DNA of 64,000 nucleotides from Mucilaginibacter sp. (GTDB lineage: Bacteria > Bacteroidota > Bacteroidia > Sphingobacteriales > Sphingobacteriaceae), in NCBI GenBank assembly GCA_030445275.1, contig JAUCSE010000089.1, forward strand, positions 117,309 to 181,308, in the 5' to 3' direction. The first letter of the stretch is position 1. Each line of letters opens with the position of its first letter. The notes under the pieces are model-generated. The model was not told the origin of the DNA. It ran no database searches and was given only the letters and a program-made list of their open reading frames with translations. Shown in pieces: positions 1 to 8,173 of the stretch. Made by a program: the position numbers and the translations under genes.

Positions 1-529
1 TACCTTTTTGCGCGCAAAGCTCGCCTATAGCATCCAAATCAGCCACTTGTGTGGCAGGGTTGGCAATGGTTTCTACAAAAACCAGCTTGGTGTTATCTTT
101 AATTTCCTTACGTACATTTTCAACATCGGTAGCATCAACAAATGTGATGTTCAAACCCAGATCAATATAAGTTTGAAATATGCTGCGACTATTGCCAAAC
201 AGGAACGAGCTGGCTACTATATGATCTGTATGTTTTATAAGGGCCATTACCGTTGCCGAAATTGCCGCCATACCCGTTGAAAAAGCGATAGACGATAATC
301 CTTTTTCCATCTGCGTAACTTTATGTTCTAAAGCGGTAACAGTGGGGTTGCCCTGGCGCGAGTAAGCATAGCCTTTTTTCTTGTTCTGAAAAATATCAAC
401 CAGGTCCTGTACATCTTCATGCCCATAAGTTACCGAAGTGTGTATGGGTTTATGTAGTGATCCATGCTCTGGTTTGCCTAAGCGGTCGGCATGTAAAATG
501 GTGGTGGTAAAGCCTCTTTTAGTTGTCAT
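1..529 (-). CDS. Cys/Met-metabolism PLP-dependent enzyme (partial)
   Basis: Only the first 176 or so residues are present; the rest lies beyond the left edge. The visible part starts MTTKRGFTTTILHADR and has the family's substrate/cofactor segments YSRQGNPTV and FSTGMAAISAT, which belong to the cystathionine gamma-synthase / O-acetylhomoserine sulfhydrylase / methionine gamma-lyase fold family. The PLP lysine is out of view. These cytosolic enzymes make or break C-S bonds in methionine and cysteine metabolism. Which of the three reactions it performs cannot be decided from this fragment. The start is the ATG at 529, the first one that gives the conserved N-terminus. Confidence 0.85.
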   Translation of the reverse strand, partial: MTTKRGFTTTILHADRLGKPEHGSLHKPIHTSVTYGHEDVQDLVDIFQNKKKGYAYSRQGNPTVTALEHKVTQMEKGLSSIAFSTGMAAISATVMALIKHTDHIVASSFLFGNSRSIFQTYIDLGLNITFVDATDVENVRKEIKDNTKLVFVETIANPATQVADLDAIGELCAQKG

Positions 530-719
530 TTCTATCCCTATTAATTAAAAACATAATAGCGGTTGCGAACTTAAATGTTTTTGAGCAAAAAATATGATTT
601 TAATTTGAGAACCAGGAGGTAAGAATCAAGACACAAGAACTAAAAACAAGCATCTTATATCCTGGCTCTTGTTTCTTGTTTCTAATTCCCCCATCTTGCT
701 CCATCAAATTCTAAAACAA

Positions 720-1178
720 ATGAGGGCTGTATTACAACGCGTTTCTGAAGCAAGCTGCACGGTTGATGGTAAAATAACCGGCGAAATCAAACTTGGTTTC
801 CTGGTTTTATTGGGTATTGAAAATGACGATACCGATGATGACCTAAACTGGTTGGCTAATAAAATTGTGGGCATGCGTGTTTTTGGCGATGAAAATGATC
901 TGATGAACAAAGCCCTGGCCGATGTGGATGGTAACATCCTGCTGATATCACAGTTTACCCTGTTTGCCCAAACAAAAAAGGGCAACCGTCCATCATTTAT
1001 CCGCGCTGCCAGACCCGATAAAGCTATACCGATGTATGAGCAAATGATAAAAATACTGGAAACCCTGACCAGTAAAAAGATAGCCACCGGCATTTTTGGG
1101 GCCGATATGAAGATCCATTTACTGAATGATGGGCCTGTCACCGTCATCATGAACACAAAGGACAAAGACAATCATTAA
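720..1178 (+). CDS. dtd: D-aminoacyl-tRNA deacylase
   Basis: 152 residues, the usual length. It removes D-amino acids (and glycine from tRNA-Ala) mischarged onto tRNA, in the cytosol. The two signature segments of the DTD1 fold are present: SQFTLFA in the middle and NDGPVTV near the end, which carries the cis Gly-Pro motif that gives chiral selection. The reading frame is open upstream to an ATG at 669, but homologues begin with MRAVLQRV, so the ATG at 720 is preferred. The next gene starts 19 bases downstream on the same strand, so the two are probably co-transcribed. Confidence 0.95.
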   Translation: MRAVLQRVSEASCTVDGKITGEIKLGFLVLLGIENDDTDDDLNWLANKIVGMRVFGDENDLMNKALADVDGNILLISQFTLFAQTKKGNRPSFIRAARPDKAIPMYEQMIKILETLTSKKIATGIFGADMKIHLLNDGPVTVIMNTKDKDNH

Positions 1179-1197
1179 AAAATAATTACAATTAATT

Positions 1198-1524
1198 ATG
1201 GAAATTAAGGAAGCACAGCATCTTGTAGATAAATGGATAAAAACCATGGGGATCAGGTATTTTAATGAACTTACCAATACAGCTATTTTGATGGAAGAGG
1301 TGGGCGAAGTGGCCCGCATTATGGCGAGGCAGTATGGTGAACAATCATTTAAAAAATCGGATACCGAGGTTAACCTGGCTGATGAAATGGCGGATGTGCT
1401 GTTTGTATTGATATGCCTGGCTAACCAAACCGGAATTGACCTCACGGATGCGTTGGTAAAGAATATGGAAAAGAAAAGCATCCGTGATGCCGACCGACAT
1501 AAGAATAATGAGAAACTAAAATAG
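1198..1524 (+). CDS. MazG-like nucleotide pyrophosphohydrolase
   Basis: 108 residues. The all-alpha NTP-pyrophosphatase (MazG/dUTPase-like) metal site is visible as EEVGE around residue 33 and DEMADVLF around residue 63, the ExxE-(12-28)-ExxD pattern that binds Mg2+. Such proteins hydrolyse (d)NTPs to (d)NMP and pyrophosphate and clean the nucleotide pool; the substrate cannot be told from sequence. The C-terminal tail is short and basic. It follows dtd closely, a pairing that fits a quality-control operon (inference). Confidence 0.88.
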   Translation: MEIKEAQHLVDKWIKTMGIRYFNELTNTAILMEEVGEVARIMARQYGEQSFKKSDTEVNLADEMADVLFVLICLANQTGIDLTDALVKNMEKKSIRDADRHKNNEKLK

Positions 1525-1572
1525 TTTATATTAAAATTATATTTCGAATCAAACAAATTAAACAGAATTTAA

Positions 1573-1602
1573 TTTGTTTGATTTAATTTTTTAATAATTT
1601 TG
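1573..1602 (+). promoter_or_regulatory. Bacteroidetes-type promoter of the DUF4349 gene
   Basis: TTTG at 1573-1576 and TAATTTTG at 1595-1602 with an 18-base spacer match the -33/-7 consensus of the Bacteroidetes housekeeping sigma factor (TTTG, about 19, TAnnTTTG). The start codon lies 43 bases downstream. Confidence 0.55.
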
Positions 1603-1644
1603 TAAGGCTATCTTAGTTTATTTGATAAATTAATTTGCCTTACT

Positions 1645-2523
1645 ATGAAAGTTTACCTTATTTCTATTACACTATTAATTACCTTTTCTGCTTGCAGCCA
1701 TAGGGCTCCTGAAGAAATGACAATGGCTGCCGATGTTACATTAGCGCCGCCGCCCGCCCCTGCATCGATGAAACAGGCTGCTTATGGTGGCGGTAAAGCA
1801 GAAAAGTCATCGGGCAGTAATGAAACTTCTGCTAATCAAACAGCCGACACCTCCAAAAAGATCATTAAAGAGGGTGATATCCGTTTTGAAGTCGGGGATT
1901 TAAAAACTACCAAAGAAAAGATCGTTAATTCGCTAAAGAGCTTTGGCGGCTATGTTGCCGAAGAAAGTGAAACCAATAACGGTGACAATAACCGCAAGGA
2001 ATACAATTTAAAGATCCGTGTACCATCCAAAAACTTTGACCAGTTTTTGGAGACTCTCTCGGCCAATGCTGATAGGATCGATACTAAAAACATCCGAATT
2101 AAGGATGTTACTACGGAATATATCGATATCACCACCCAGTTAAAAAATAAAAAGCTACTGGAAAACCGCTATCAGGAACTTTTGGCAAAAGCCACAAAAA
2201 CTGCCGACCTTTTGGATATTGAGAACAAGCTTACCGAGATCCGAAGCGATATCGAATCGACCCAGGGGCAATTGAATTACCTGAACAAGCAAGTTGCCTA
2301 CAGCTCATTGGATATTACCTTTTATACCAAACAAAGCGGACAAGTAAACAACGGAAATGAATTTGGCTACAAGCTTAAAACCTCGCTTGCCGATGGCTGG
2401 GGCATATTGCAAAACCTCTTCTTCACTTTAATTACCTTATGGCCGGTTGCCATCATCATCGTAATTATTTATTGGCTGTTTAAAAAGTGGAGGAAGAGAA
2501 AAGGAGTGAAAAAGGGGGAATGA
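1645..2523 (+). CDS. DUF4349 lipoprotein
   Basis: 292 residues. The N-terminus is a lipoprotein signal with lipobox TFSAC, so the mature protein starts at the Cys near residue 17. A low-complexity Pro/Ala/Ser stretch follows to about residue 70, then the DUF4349 core: an alpha/beta part (KIIKEGDIRFEVGDL) and a long helical hairpin around residues 150-215 that is probably coiled-coil. One membrane helix sits near residues 250-275, followed by a Lys/Arg-rich tail, so the protein is anchored at both ends in the inner membrane with the core outside the cytoplasm. DUF4349 has no settled function. It has its own promoter just upstream. Confidence 0.88.
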   Translation: MKVYLISITLLITFSACSHRAPEEMTMAADVTLAPPPAPASMKQAAYGGGKAEKSSGSNETSANQTADTSKKIIKEGDIRFEVGDLKTTKEKIVNSLKSFGGYVAEESETNNGDNNRKEYNLKIRVPSKNFDQFLETLSANADRIDTKNIRIKDVTTEYIDITTQLKNKKLLENRYQELLAKATKTADLLDIENKLTEIRSDIESTQGQLNYLNKQVAYSSLDITFYTKQSGQVNNGNEFGYKLKTSLADGWGILQNLFFTLITLWPVAIIIVIIYWLFKKWRKRKGVKKGE

Positions 2524-2545
2524 TCGCTGCCATTATCTATCTCCG

Positions 2546-2714
2546 CACGTCATTGCGAGGCACGAAGACAACCGACCGAAGGGAGTTCATTAATACCAAT
2601 AAAGACAAACACAACATTAATAATCCATACGCAGGCAGCTCAATTATGCAAGTTCGCTGTTTAGTCATTCGCTCTGTACAGCATAAAGATTGCTTCGTAC
2701 CTCGCAATGACGTG
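2546..2714. repeat. Interspersed palindromic repeat, family A, copy 1
   Basis: The ends are 22-base inverted repeats differing at one position: CACGTCATTGCGAGGCACG.. at 2546 and ..CGTACCTCGCAATGACGTG ending at 2714. The left half of the interior is nearly identical to the copy at 4822-4983 (for instance the stretch starting GACAACCGACC). It has no credible gene; an 87-codon frame across it is a by-product. It lies between the stop codons of two convergent genes. Confidence 0.85.
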
Positions 2715-2746
2715 ATGGTTATATTATTTCAAAAGCAAAACCTTAC

Positions 2747-3505
2747 CTAAACCAACCTCACCAACCGCTCTCCCTGCAAAACAGGGATGGCGGTTGTAAT
2801 ATCTACCTGCAGGCAGAAAGCGATATCTTTTTCGATACCCAATTTTTTAAGGCGTTCGCCGTGTGATGTTTTTTTGAGGTACAGGTTAATATCATCCTTA
2901 CCCAGCTGAAAAAGATCATTGGCGGCAATAGCGGCATCATCCAGTTCAAAGCCCTCGGTTTTTAACTGTTCAATAACAGCGCCTGCAAACAGGGTATCTT
3001 CCAGGTTAAAGTTATTTTTCCAACCGGCACATACCAGTAGTATATTTTCATCCTGAGTTTTTAACCAACTGCTTAAAGCTGTAAGATTTAAAAACGACCC
3101 GATAACGATCCGTTTTGCACTGCGCGATAAATGCAGCGCGTGGGTTCCGTTGGTGGTAGTAAGCACTACGGTTTTACCGGCCACTTTTTCGGCAGTGTAG
3201 GAAAATGGCGAGTTGCCAAAATCAAACCCATCAACTACTTTTCCGTCACGTTCTGCTGCCAAAAGGTAATCCAGCCCTTTCTCTCTATACGCGGAACACT
3301 CCTCAACCTGTGATACCGGAATAATAGCCTCAGCACCGTTTTCAATACCATAACATATAGATGATGTTGCCCTGAAAATATCAATAACCACTACAATATA
3401 CTCTTCCACATTATACAGTGGCAGCAATGCGGGAGTCAGGCAAACGTGTGCACCCCGGCCTCTGCCGATTGGCGGAGAGGTTTGGTTACCAATATTTTTA
3501 GACAT
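2747..3505 (-). CDS. comB: 2-phosphosulfolactate phosphatase family protein
   Basis: 252 residues. ComB is a Mg2+-dependent phosphatase first known from coenzyme M synthesis (2-phosphosulfolactate to sulfolactate); in Bacteroidetes it is common and its true substrate is unclear. Family segments seen are VVVIDIFRATSS near the N-terminus, DYLLAAERDGK, FDFGNSPF and TTTNGTHAL. Homologues start with a short strand followed at once by VCLTPALL; here about 15 extra residues (GNQTSPPIGRGRGA) stand in between, and they are encoded by a copy of a chromosomal palindromic repeat (see 3451-3482). No start codon in frame lies after that insert, so the ATG at 3505 must be used. Confidence 0.88.
   Translation of the reverse strand: MSKNIGNQTSPPIGRGRGAHVCLTPALLPLYNVEEYIVVVIDIFRATSSICYGIENGAEAIIPVSQVEECSAYREKGLDYLLAAERDGKVVDGFDFGNSPFSYTAEKVAGKTVVLTTTNGTHALHLSRSAKRIVIGSFLNLTALSSWLKTQDENILLVCAGWKNNFNLEDTLFAGAVIEQLKTEGFELDDAAIAANDLFQLGKDDINLYLKKTSHGERLKKLGIEKDIAFCLQVDITTAIPVLQGERLVRLV
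3451..3482. repeat. GC-rich palindromic repeat inside the comB reading frame
   Basis: The segment CCTCTGCCGATTGGCGGAGAGG contains the inverted core CTCCGCCAATCGGCAGAG read on the minus strand and ends in CCGGGGTG, like the 'tctccgccagccggcgg ... ggtgag' element at 52530. It is translated in frame as part of the ComB N-terminus. Confidence 0.6.
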
Positions 3506-3545
3506 AAATTAGAATAGATGATTTAAAAGAACCCTATTTATCATT

Positions 3546-3565
3546 CCCCCGCCAGCTGGCGGGGG
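3546..3565. repeat. Perfect 20-base GC palindrome
   Basis: CCCCCGCCAGCTGGCGGGGG is its own reverse complement and lies between gcvT and comB, 60 bases from the related element within comB. Followed by TTAGGGGG it resembles the ends of the family at 9462 and 52530. It could also act as a transcription barrier for the minus-strand gcvT. Confidence 0.6.
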
Positions 3566-3574
3566 TTAGGGGGC

Positions 3575-4660
3575 TTACGCTTTATAAAATGGTGGCTTTA
3601 CAATCTTAGCCTTCACTTTATTGTCCCTTATACTGATGTATATCTCAGAACCTTCCTTAGCAAATTCAGTATTTACATAACCCAGTCCAATTGCCTTTTG
3701 TAAGGAATGGGATTGTGTTCCTGACGTTACCCTGCCTATATCATTACCATCAACATCAACAATGGGGTAGTCATGGCGCGGTATACCGCGATCAATCATT
3801 TCAAAACCAACCAGCTTACGGCTTACACCAGCTTGTTTCTGTTGCTGCAAGGCATCAGAGTTGGTAAAATCTTTACTGAATTTAGTTACCCAACCCAGTC
3901 CTGCTTCTAATGGCGATGTGGTATCGTCAATATCATTACCGTACAAGCAAAAACCCATTTCCAGGCGTAAAGTATCGCGGGCACCTAAACCAATTGGTTT
4001 TATACCAAATGGCTCACCTGCTTTAAAAATAGCTTCCCAGATATGTTCGGCATGCGCGTTATCAAAATATATTTCAAAACCACCTGCACCGGTATATCCC
4101 GTTGCCGAGATCACCACGTTATCAACACCGGCAAACTTTCCTTTTTGAAAGGTATAGTATTCCATAGATACCAGATCAACGTCGGTTAAGCTTTGCAGAG
4201 CTTCTGCAGCCTTCGGACCTTGTATAGCCAGTAATGAGGTACGATCTGATATGTTTTTCATATCAACACCCCAGGTATTGTATTTTGAAATCCAGTTCCA
4301 GTCTTTTTCAATGTTCGACGCATTAACCACCAGCATATAGGTTTTTTCGTCTAACCGATAAACCAGCAGGTCATCAACAATGCCGCCGTCCTCGTTTGGT
4401 AGGCAGGAGTATTGTACCTTACCATCATACAGCTTTGAAGCATCATTGCTGGTAACCTTTTGTATCAGGTCAAGGGCATGGTCGCCTTTTAAAATGAATT
4501 CGCCCATGTGGCTTACATCAAATACGCCAACCGCTTTACGCACAGTTTCATGTTCCGCATTGATGCCTGCGTATTGTACGGGCATATTGTAACCAGCAAA
4601 GGGCACCATTTTGGCACCTGTTTTAATATGTATATCGGTTAAGGCAGTGTTCTTCATCAT
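3575..4660 (-). CDS. gcvT: Glycine cleavage system T protein (aminomethyltransferase)
   Basis: 361 residues, normal for GcvT. In the cytosolic glycine cleavage complex it moves the aminomethyl group from lipoylated H protein to tetrahydrofolate, giving methylene-THF and ammonia. Family segments: FAGYNMPVQY near the start, FDVSHMGEF, YSCLPNEDGGIVDDLLVYR, ATGYTGAGGFEIY and GLGARDTLRLEMGFCLYGNDID, which lines the folate site. The frame is open 35 codons further upstream, but that extension runs through the intergenic region and homologues start at M(M)KNTALTDIH. The other gcv genes are not in the window. Confidence 0.95.
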   Translation of the reverse strand: MMKNTALTDIHIKTGAKMVPFAGYNMPVQYAGINAEHETVRKAVGVFDVSHMGEFILKGDHALDLIQKVTSNDASKLYDGKVQYSCLPNEDGGIVDDLLVYRLDEKTYMLVVNASNIEKDWNWISKYNTWGVDMKNISDRTSLLAIQGPKAAEALQSLTDVDLVSMEYYTFQKGKFAGVDNVVISATGYTGAGGFEIYFDNAHAEHIWEAIFKAGEPFGIKPIGLGARDTLRLEMGFCLYGNDIDDTTSPLEAGLGWVTKFSKDFTNSDALQQQKQAGVSRKLVGFEMIDRGIPRHDYPIVDVDGNDIGRVTSGTQSHSLQKAIGLGYVNTEFAKEGSEIYISIRDNKVKAKIVKPPFYKA

Positions 4661-4821
4661 CAACTTATTTATGGCCGCAAAAGTAATTATTCTGACCGGA
4701 ATTTTGAGGTGGGATGGAAAAAAGAGGAATGGGGAGGGGATAAAGGAGCAAAGATAAATAGACAAAGGACTTTTTCTTTATTGGATCAGTTCTCTTTATA
4801 GGTGAGCGTAGGTAAAAAGTT

Positions 4822-4983
4822 ACGTCATTGCGAGGTACGAAGACAACCGACCAGAGGGAGCTCATTAATACTAATAAAAACAAACAAAACATTAATAATC
4901 TCTATACTGTACAGAGCGAATAGAAGGTGACCTTGCATGTTTGACCTGCTCACATAGAGATTGCTTCGTCCCTCGCAATGACG
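4822..4983. repeat. Interspersed palindromic repeat, family A, copy 2
   Basis: Ends ACGTCATTGCGAGGTACGAAG (4822) and CTTCGTCCCTCGCAATGACG (to 4983) are inverted repeats. About 60 bases of the left interior match copy 1 at 2567-2626 with only scattered changes, while the right interiors differ. This fills the 334-base gap between gcvT and the glycosyltransferase gene; nothing else was seen there. Confidence 0.85.
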
Positions 4984-4994
4984 CGCGGAGGGAA

Positions 4995-6194
4995 TTACCT
5001 CAATCTCGCATAAAACTCAGCCAGGTCGCGGGCTACATGATTTACATCGTGCTGCTCTTCAACCAGTTTACGAGCATTGGTGCCAATGGTGCGGCAATGT
5101 TCCTCATCAGTAATACACCGCTCAATGGCATCATAAAACTCATCCTGATTATTAGCGATCATGATGTTATGCCCATTTTTAAAATTGATACCCTCGGCAC
5201 CAAGCGACGTAGATATAATACATTTTTGCATAGCCATACCTTCCACTATTTTTACACGCATACCTCCACCTGATAACAGCGGAACAATCATGATCGATTT
5301 GCTGTTTACAAACTCAAAGGCATCATCCACTTCGCCCTGGATAAATATTTTGCCCATCACCTCGTAATCATCAAAGCGCTCAGGTATGTTATGGCCGGCA
5401 ACATAAAATTTTACGCGCAGGTCGCCATCGGTTAAGTCTTTATGAAAATTATCAATAAACCATTCAATACCCTCGCGGTTGGGCAGCCAATCCAGCGAAC
5501 CCAGGAAAAACAAGCTCGGGAACTCTGTTTTACTAAAGTCGGGCTTGTATTGTGTTAGGTCAATACCTACCGGAAATATTTCAACCGGAATAGTGGTTCC
5601 GTATGAAAGGATCGTATTCTTATCTTCGGCAGTGAAGGCGGCAATAGCATCAACTTTATTGAGCTGTTGCAGTTCATAATCCTTTACGCGCCTGGCCAGC
5701 AGGCTGAGGTACCATTTTTTAAACAGATCGCTTTTTTGCTGCGCCAGCCTTTGCCATACCTGATGTTCAATGTTATGCGAGCGGTAAACCAGCTTTGCTT
5801 TGGAGTTTTTGCGTATAGCTGATAAGTAAGGCGTTACAAACAAGCCCTCAAATTGTACAATGTCGTAAGCGTTTTTTCTTAACTCGCGAATCAGCAGTTT
5901 TTCAAACCCGGCATCATAATATTTGTCAATATCATTTGATTTTTTCCGGAACAGGTTAATCATCCCGTCAAGCATGGATATGCTGATATCAATATTATAG
6001 GAAGTATAATTTATTTTTTCAAGCAGGTCATCAGTCGCTACCTGTTCGCTGCCATTATATTTTTTTGCATTAAGCGCAACCAACGATACCTCATGTCCAA
6101 GCGCAACCAGGCCTTTTATGGTGTTACACACCACAATAGCATATCCTCCATTTTGCGGAAATGGCACTCGGTGAGTTAAAATAAGAATTTTCAA
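4995..6194 (-). CDS. Glycosyltransferase, GT4/GT1 (GT-B fold)
   Basis: 399 residues. The N-terminal Rossmann half starts KILILTHRVPFPQNGGYAIV with the usual glycine-rich acceptor-side loop. The C-terminal nucleotide-sugar half holds FFLGSLDWLPNREG and the conserved block VPLLSGGGMRVKIVEGMAM, equivalent to the EX7E region of GT4 enzymes. It would move a sugar from an NDP-sugar to a polysaccharide or lipid acceptor on the cytoplasmic face of the membrane. The acceptor cannot be inferred: the neighbours are housekeeping genes and no polysaccharide cluster is visible. It ends 11 bases from repeat copy 2. Confidence 0.88.
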   Translation of the reverse strand: MKILILTHRVPFPQNGGYAIVVCNTIKGLVALGHEVSLVALNAKKYNGSEQVATDDLLEKINYTSYNIDISISMLDGMINLFRKKSNDIDKYYDAGFEKLLIRELRKNAYDIVQFEGLFVTPYLSAIRKNSKAKLVYRSHNIEHQVWQRLAQQKSDLFKKWYLSLLARRVKDYELQQLNKVDAIAAFTAEDKNTILSYGTTIPVEIFPVGIDLTQYKPDFSKTEFPSLFFLGSLDWLPNREGIEWFIDNFHKDLTDGDLRVKFYVAGHNIPERFDDYEVMGKIFIQGEVDDAFEFVNSKSIMIVPLLSGGGMRVKIVEGMAMQKCIISTSLGAEGINFKNGHNIMIANNQDEFYDAIERCITDEEHCRTIGTNARKLVEEQHDVNHVARDLAEFYARLR

Positions 6195-6250
6195 TTGGTT
6201 ACTTGGTTTCCTGCAAAAATACCAACCTTAAAGCCTTAATCAAAGTATCT

Positions 6251-6847
6251 TTAAAAAATACTTAGCTGCGGGTCGGTTACTCTGAATGTTCGGCGATGAA
6301 ATGGGGTATATCCTATCTTTAAAACCGTTTCGCGGTGTTTAATAGTTGGATAGCCTTTATTGCTATGCCAGTCATACTCCGGATGCTCTGCTGCTATTTG
6401 CAGCATATAATCATCGCGATAGGTTTTTGCAAGTATTGATGCCGCTGCTATGCTGAAATATTTACCATCGCCCTTAATAATGCATTCATGCGGAATGTTG
6501 GGGTATTTTTTAAAACGGTTGCCATCAATAATTAAAAACTGAGGCATAATGCTCAATTTTTCAATGGCACGGTGCATGGCCAGGAACGAGGCATTCAAGA
6601 TGTTTATCTCATCAATTTCCAGGTTATCAACCGATGCAACCGCGTAGGCAATGGCTTTTTGCTCAATCTCGGTACGTAGCTGATACCTTACCTCCTCGGA
6701 TACTTGTTTAGAGTCGTTAAGCAAATGGTGATCAAAATCGTGAGGGAGTATTACCGCCGCAGCAAAAACAGGTCCGGCAAGGCAGCCCCGTCCGGCTTCA
6801 TCACATCCTGCCTCAATAAATTCATGCTGGTACCTGGCTGATAACAT
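6251..6847 (-). CDS. rnhB: Ribonuclease HII
   Basis: 198 residues. It cuts RNA in RNA-DNA hybrids and single ribonucleotides in DNA. The type 2 signature is present: CDEAGRGCLAGPVFAAAV with catalytic Asp16 and Glu17, then LIIDGN carrying the third acidic residue, then KGDGKYFSIAAASILAKTYRD with the fourth. The C-terminus HSNKGYPTIKHRE and the final RRTF are typical. It stands 56 bases from the next gene on the same strand. Confidence 0.96.
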   Translation of the reverse strand: MLSARYQHEFIEAGCDEAGRGCLAGPVFAAAVILPHDFDHHLLNDSKQVSEEVRYQLRTEIEQKAIAYAVASVDNLEIDEINILNASFLAMHRAIEKLSIMPQFLIIDGNRFKKYPNIPHECIIKGDGKYFSIAAASILAKTYRDDYMLQIAAEHPEYDWHSNKGYPTIKHRETVLKIGYTPFHRRTFRVTDPQLSIF

Positions 6848-6896
6848 ATGGGCAAATATAAGTAGCTTATTGCTGGAATAAAAGTAGGGTAGGGGA

Positions 6897-8135
6897 TTAA
6901 AATATCCTCAGCGTGAGCAGGGTAATATCATCAATCGACTTACTTTTAACCACATGGTTCAAATGCTCCAGCAGCGCGTCATTAAAATTATCGGGCGATA
7001 GATGACCATTGGCTTTTACAAAATCAAGCAGCTTATCCTCATTCCACACTTTGGTGCTGGCTGTTTCAAAATCCATCAAGCCATCGGTATAATTAAATAC
7101 CAGGCTGCCGGGTTCCATGTCTATTTCGCCCTCGTTTAAAAATGGCAGCTCATCAAAAACACCAATCATGGTAGTTCCTAGTTTAAGTGGTACCGCTTCG
7201 CCATTGGCATATAAAATGGTGGGATTATGGCCGGCATTAATATAATTAAGCTTTCGTTTCTTTTCGTTATACCGGGCCAAAAACAAGGTTATAAACCGTT
7301 CGCCTTTAGTGTTGCTTAACACTATTTTATTAAGGCGGTCAATAATATTGGTCAGATCTTCTTCCACCGCAGCCCAGGCATGCAGACTGGCCTGGAAATT
7401 GGCCATCAGCAAAGCAGCGGATACTCCCTTGCCTGATACATCGGCAATACACCATAAAAACTCATTTTCATTAAGCCGTATGAAATCAAAATAATCGCCG
7501 CCGATGTTTTGATGGGGCAGGTATTTAGCGCCTATCTCCACACTGTCGTCTTTATGCATTCTTAAAGGAATCAGCATATTTTGCACTTCAACGGCCAGCT
7601 CCATTTCGCGTTGAAAACGTTCTGATTGCAAACGTTCACGAAATAGCTTTTTATTCTCCAATGCCACAATGATCACATTCATCAATGTTTGTATAAAGTT
7701 CAGATCGTTGTTAAGCATCTCGCCAGAGGTATTGAAATCGCCGATGAGGGCGTAGGCTAAGGCTTTGCTTTTATGGTATATAGGTATAAAATAGTTGTAT
7801 TTACGAAGTATAGGATCCTGATGATCAGCTATGGCAACAGGCACTTTTATTTTACTTAATTTATTGCACGCCCTGCTCAGTAACACCCCTGATTCAATAT
7901 CACCGCCATATTTGGAGATGCAAACAAATTTATTTTCTTTTTCAATTAAAAACCGAAGCTTGCCTACTTGCAGATAACTCTGCAATATCACCTCGAGCAT
8001 TTGTATAAGTATAGGAGTGGCGGTGTTTTTATTAATGGCCCTGGTAATCTCCAATAACGAGTTTAGCTCGGATTGTCTTTTGAGCAACAGGCTGATTAAT
8101 TCATCTTCGCCAGAACTATCGTCTATGTATTGCAT
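6897..8135 (-). CDS. GAF-domain PP2C/SpoIIE-type serine phosphatase
   Basis: 412 residues, no membrane segment. Residues about 15-175 form a GAF-like sensor, then a helical linker (LFRERLQSERFQREMELAVEVQNMLIP) typical of RsbU/SpoIIE-like phosphatases, then the PP2C domain with metal-site segments GGDYFDF and IADVSGKGVSAALLMA, and later INAGHNP and NYTDGLMD. Such enzymes dephosphorylate an anti-anti-sigma (STAS) protein in partner-switching cascades. No STAS or RsbW-type gene is adjacent, so the partner is elsewhere or different. Confidence 0.9.
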   Translation of the reverse strand: MQYIDDSSGEDELISLLLKRQSELNSLLEITRAINKNTATPILIQMLEVILQSYLQVGKLRFLIEKENKFVCISKYGGDIESGVLLSRACNKLSKIKVPVAIADHQDPILRKYNYFIPIYHKSKALAYALIGDFNTSGEMLNNDLNFIQTLMNVIIVALENKKLFRERLQSERFQREMELAVEVQNMLIPLRMHKDDSVEIGAKYLPHQNIGGDYFDFIRLNENEFLWCIADVSGKGVSAALLMANFQASLHAWAAVEEDLTNIIDRLNKIVLSNTKGERFITLFLARYNEKKRKLNYINAGHNPTILYANGEAVPLKLGTTMIGVFDELPFLNEGEIDMEPGSLVFNYTDGLMDFETASTKVWNEDKLLDFVKANGHLSPDNFNDALLEHLNHVVKSKSIDDITLLTLRIF

Positions 8136-8173
8136 CTGTTGTTAGTGGTCTGTCTAAAGTAAAAAAAATATTC

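Noticed and set aside
704..1171. Long frame opposite dtd and similar frames opposite other genes
   Set aside because: Shadow frames of well-recognised genes, without export signals, motifs or family features of their own.
1600..1640. A fifth ECF promoter copy at TTGTAAGG (1600) before the DUF4349 gene
   Set aside because: The -35-like TTGTAAGG is present, but 15 bases on the sequence is TGATAAA, not CGACTAA; the Bacteroidetes housekeeping promoter at 1573-1602 explains the site.
2487..2750. An 87-codon frame across the repeat at 2546
   Set aside because: It is made of the palindromic repeat (the two ends translate to related peptides) and starts inside the DUF4349 gene; no protein signal.
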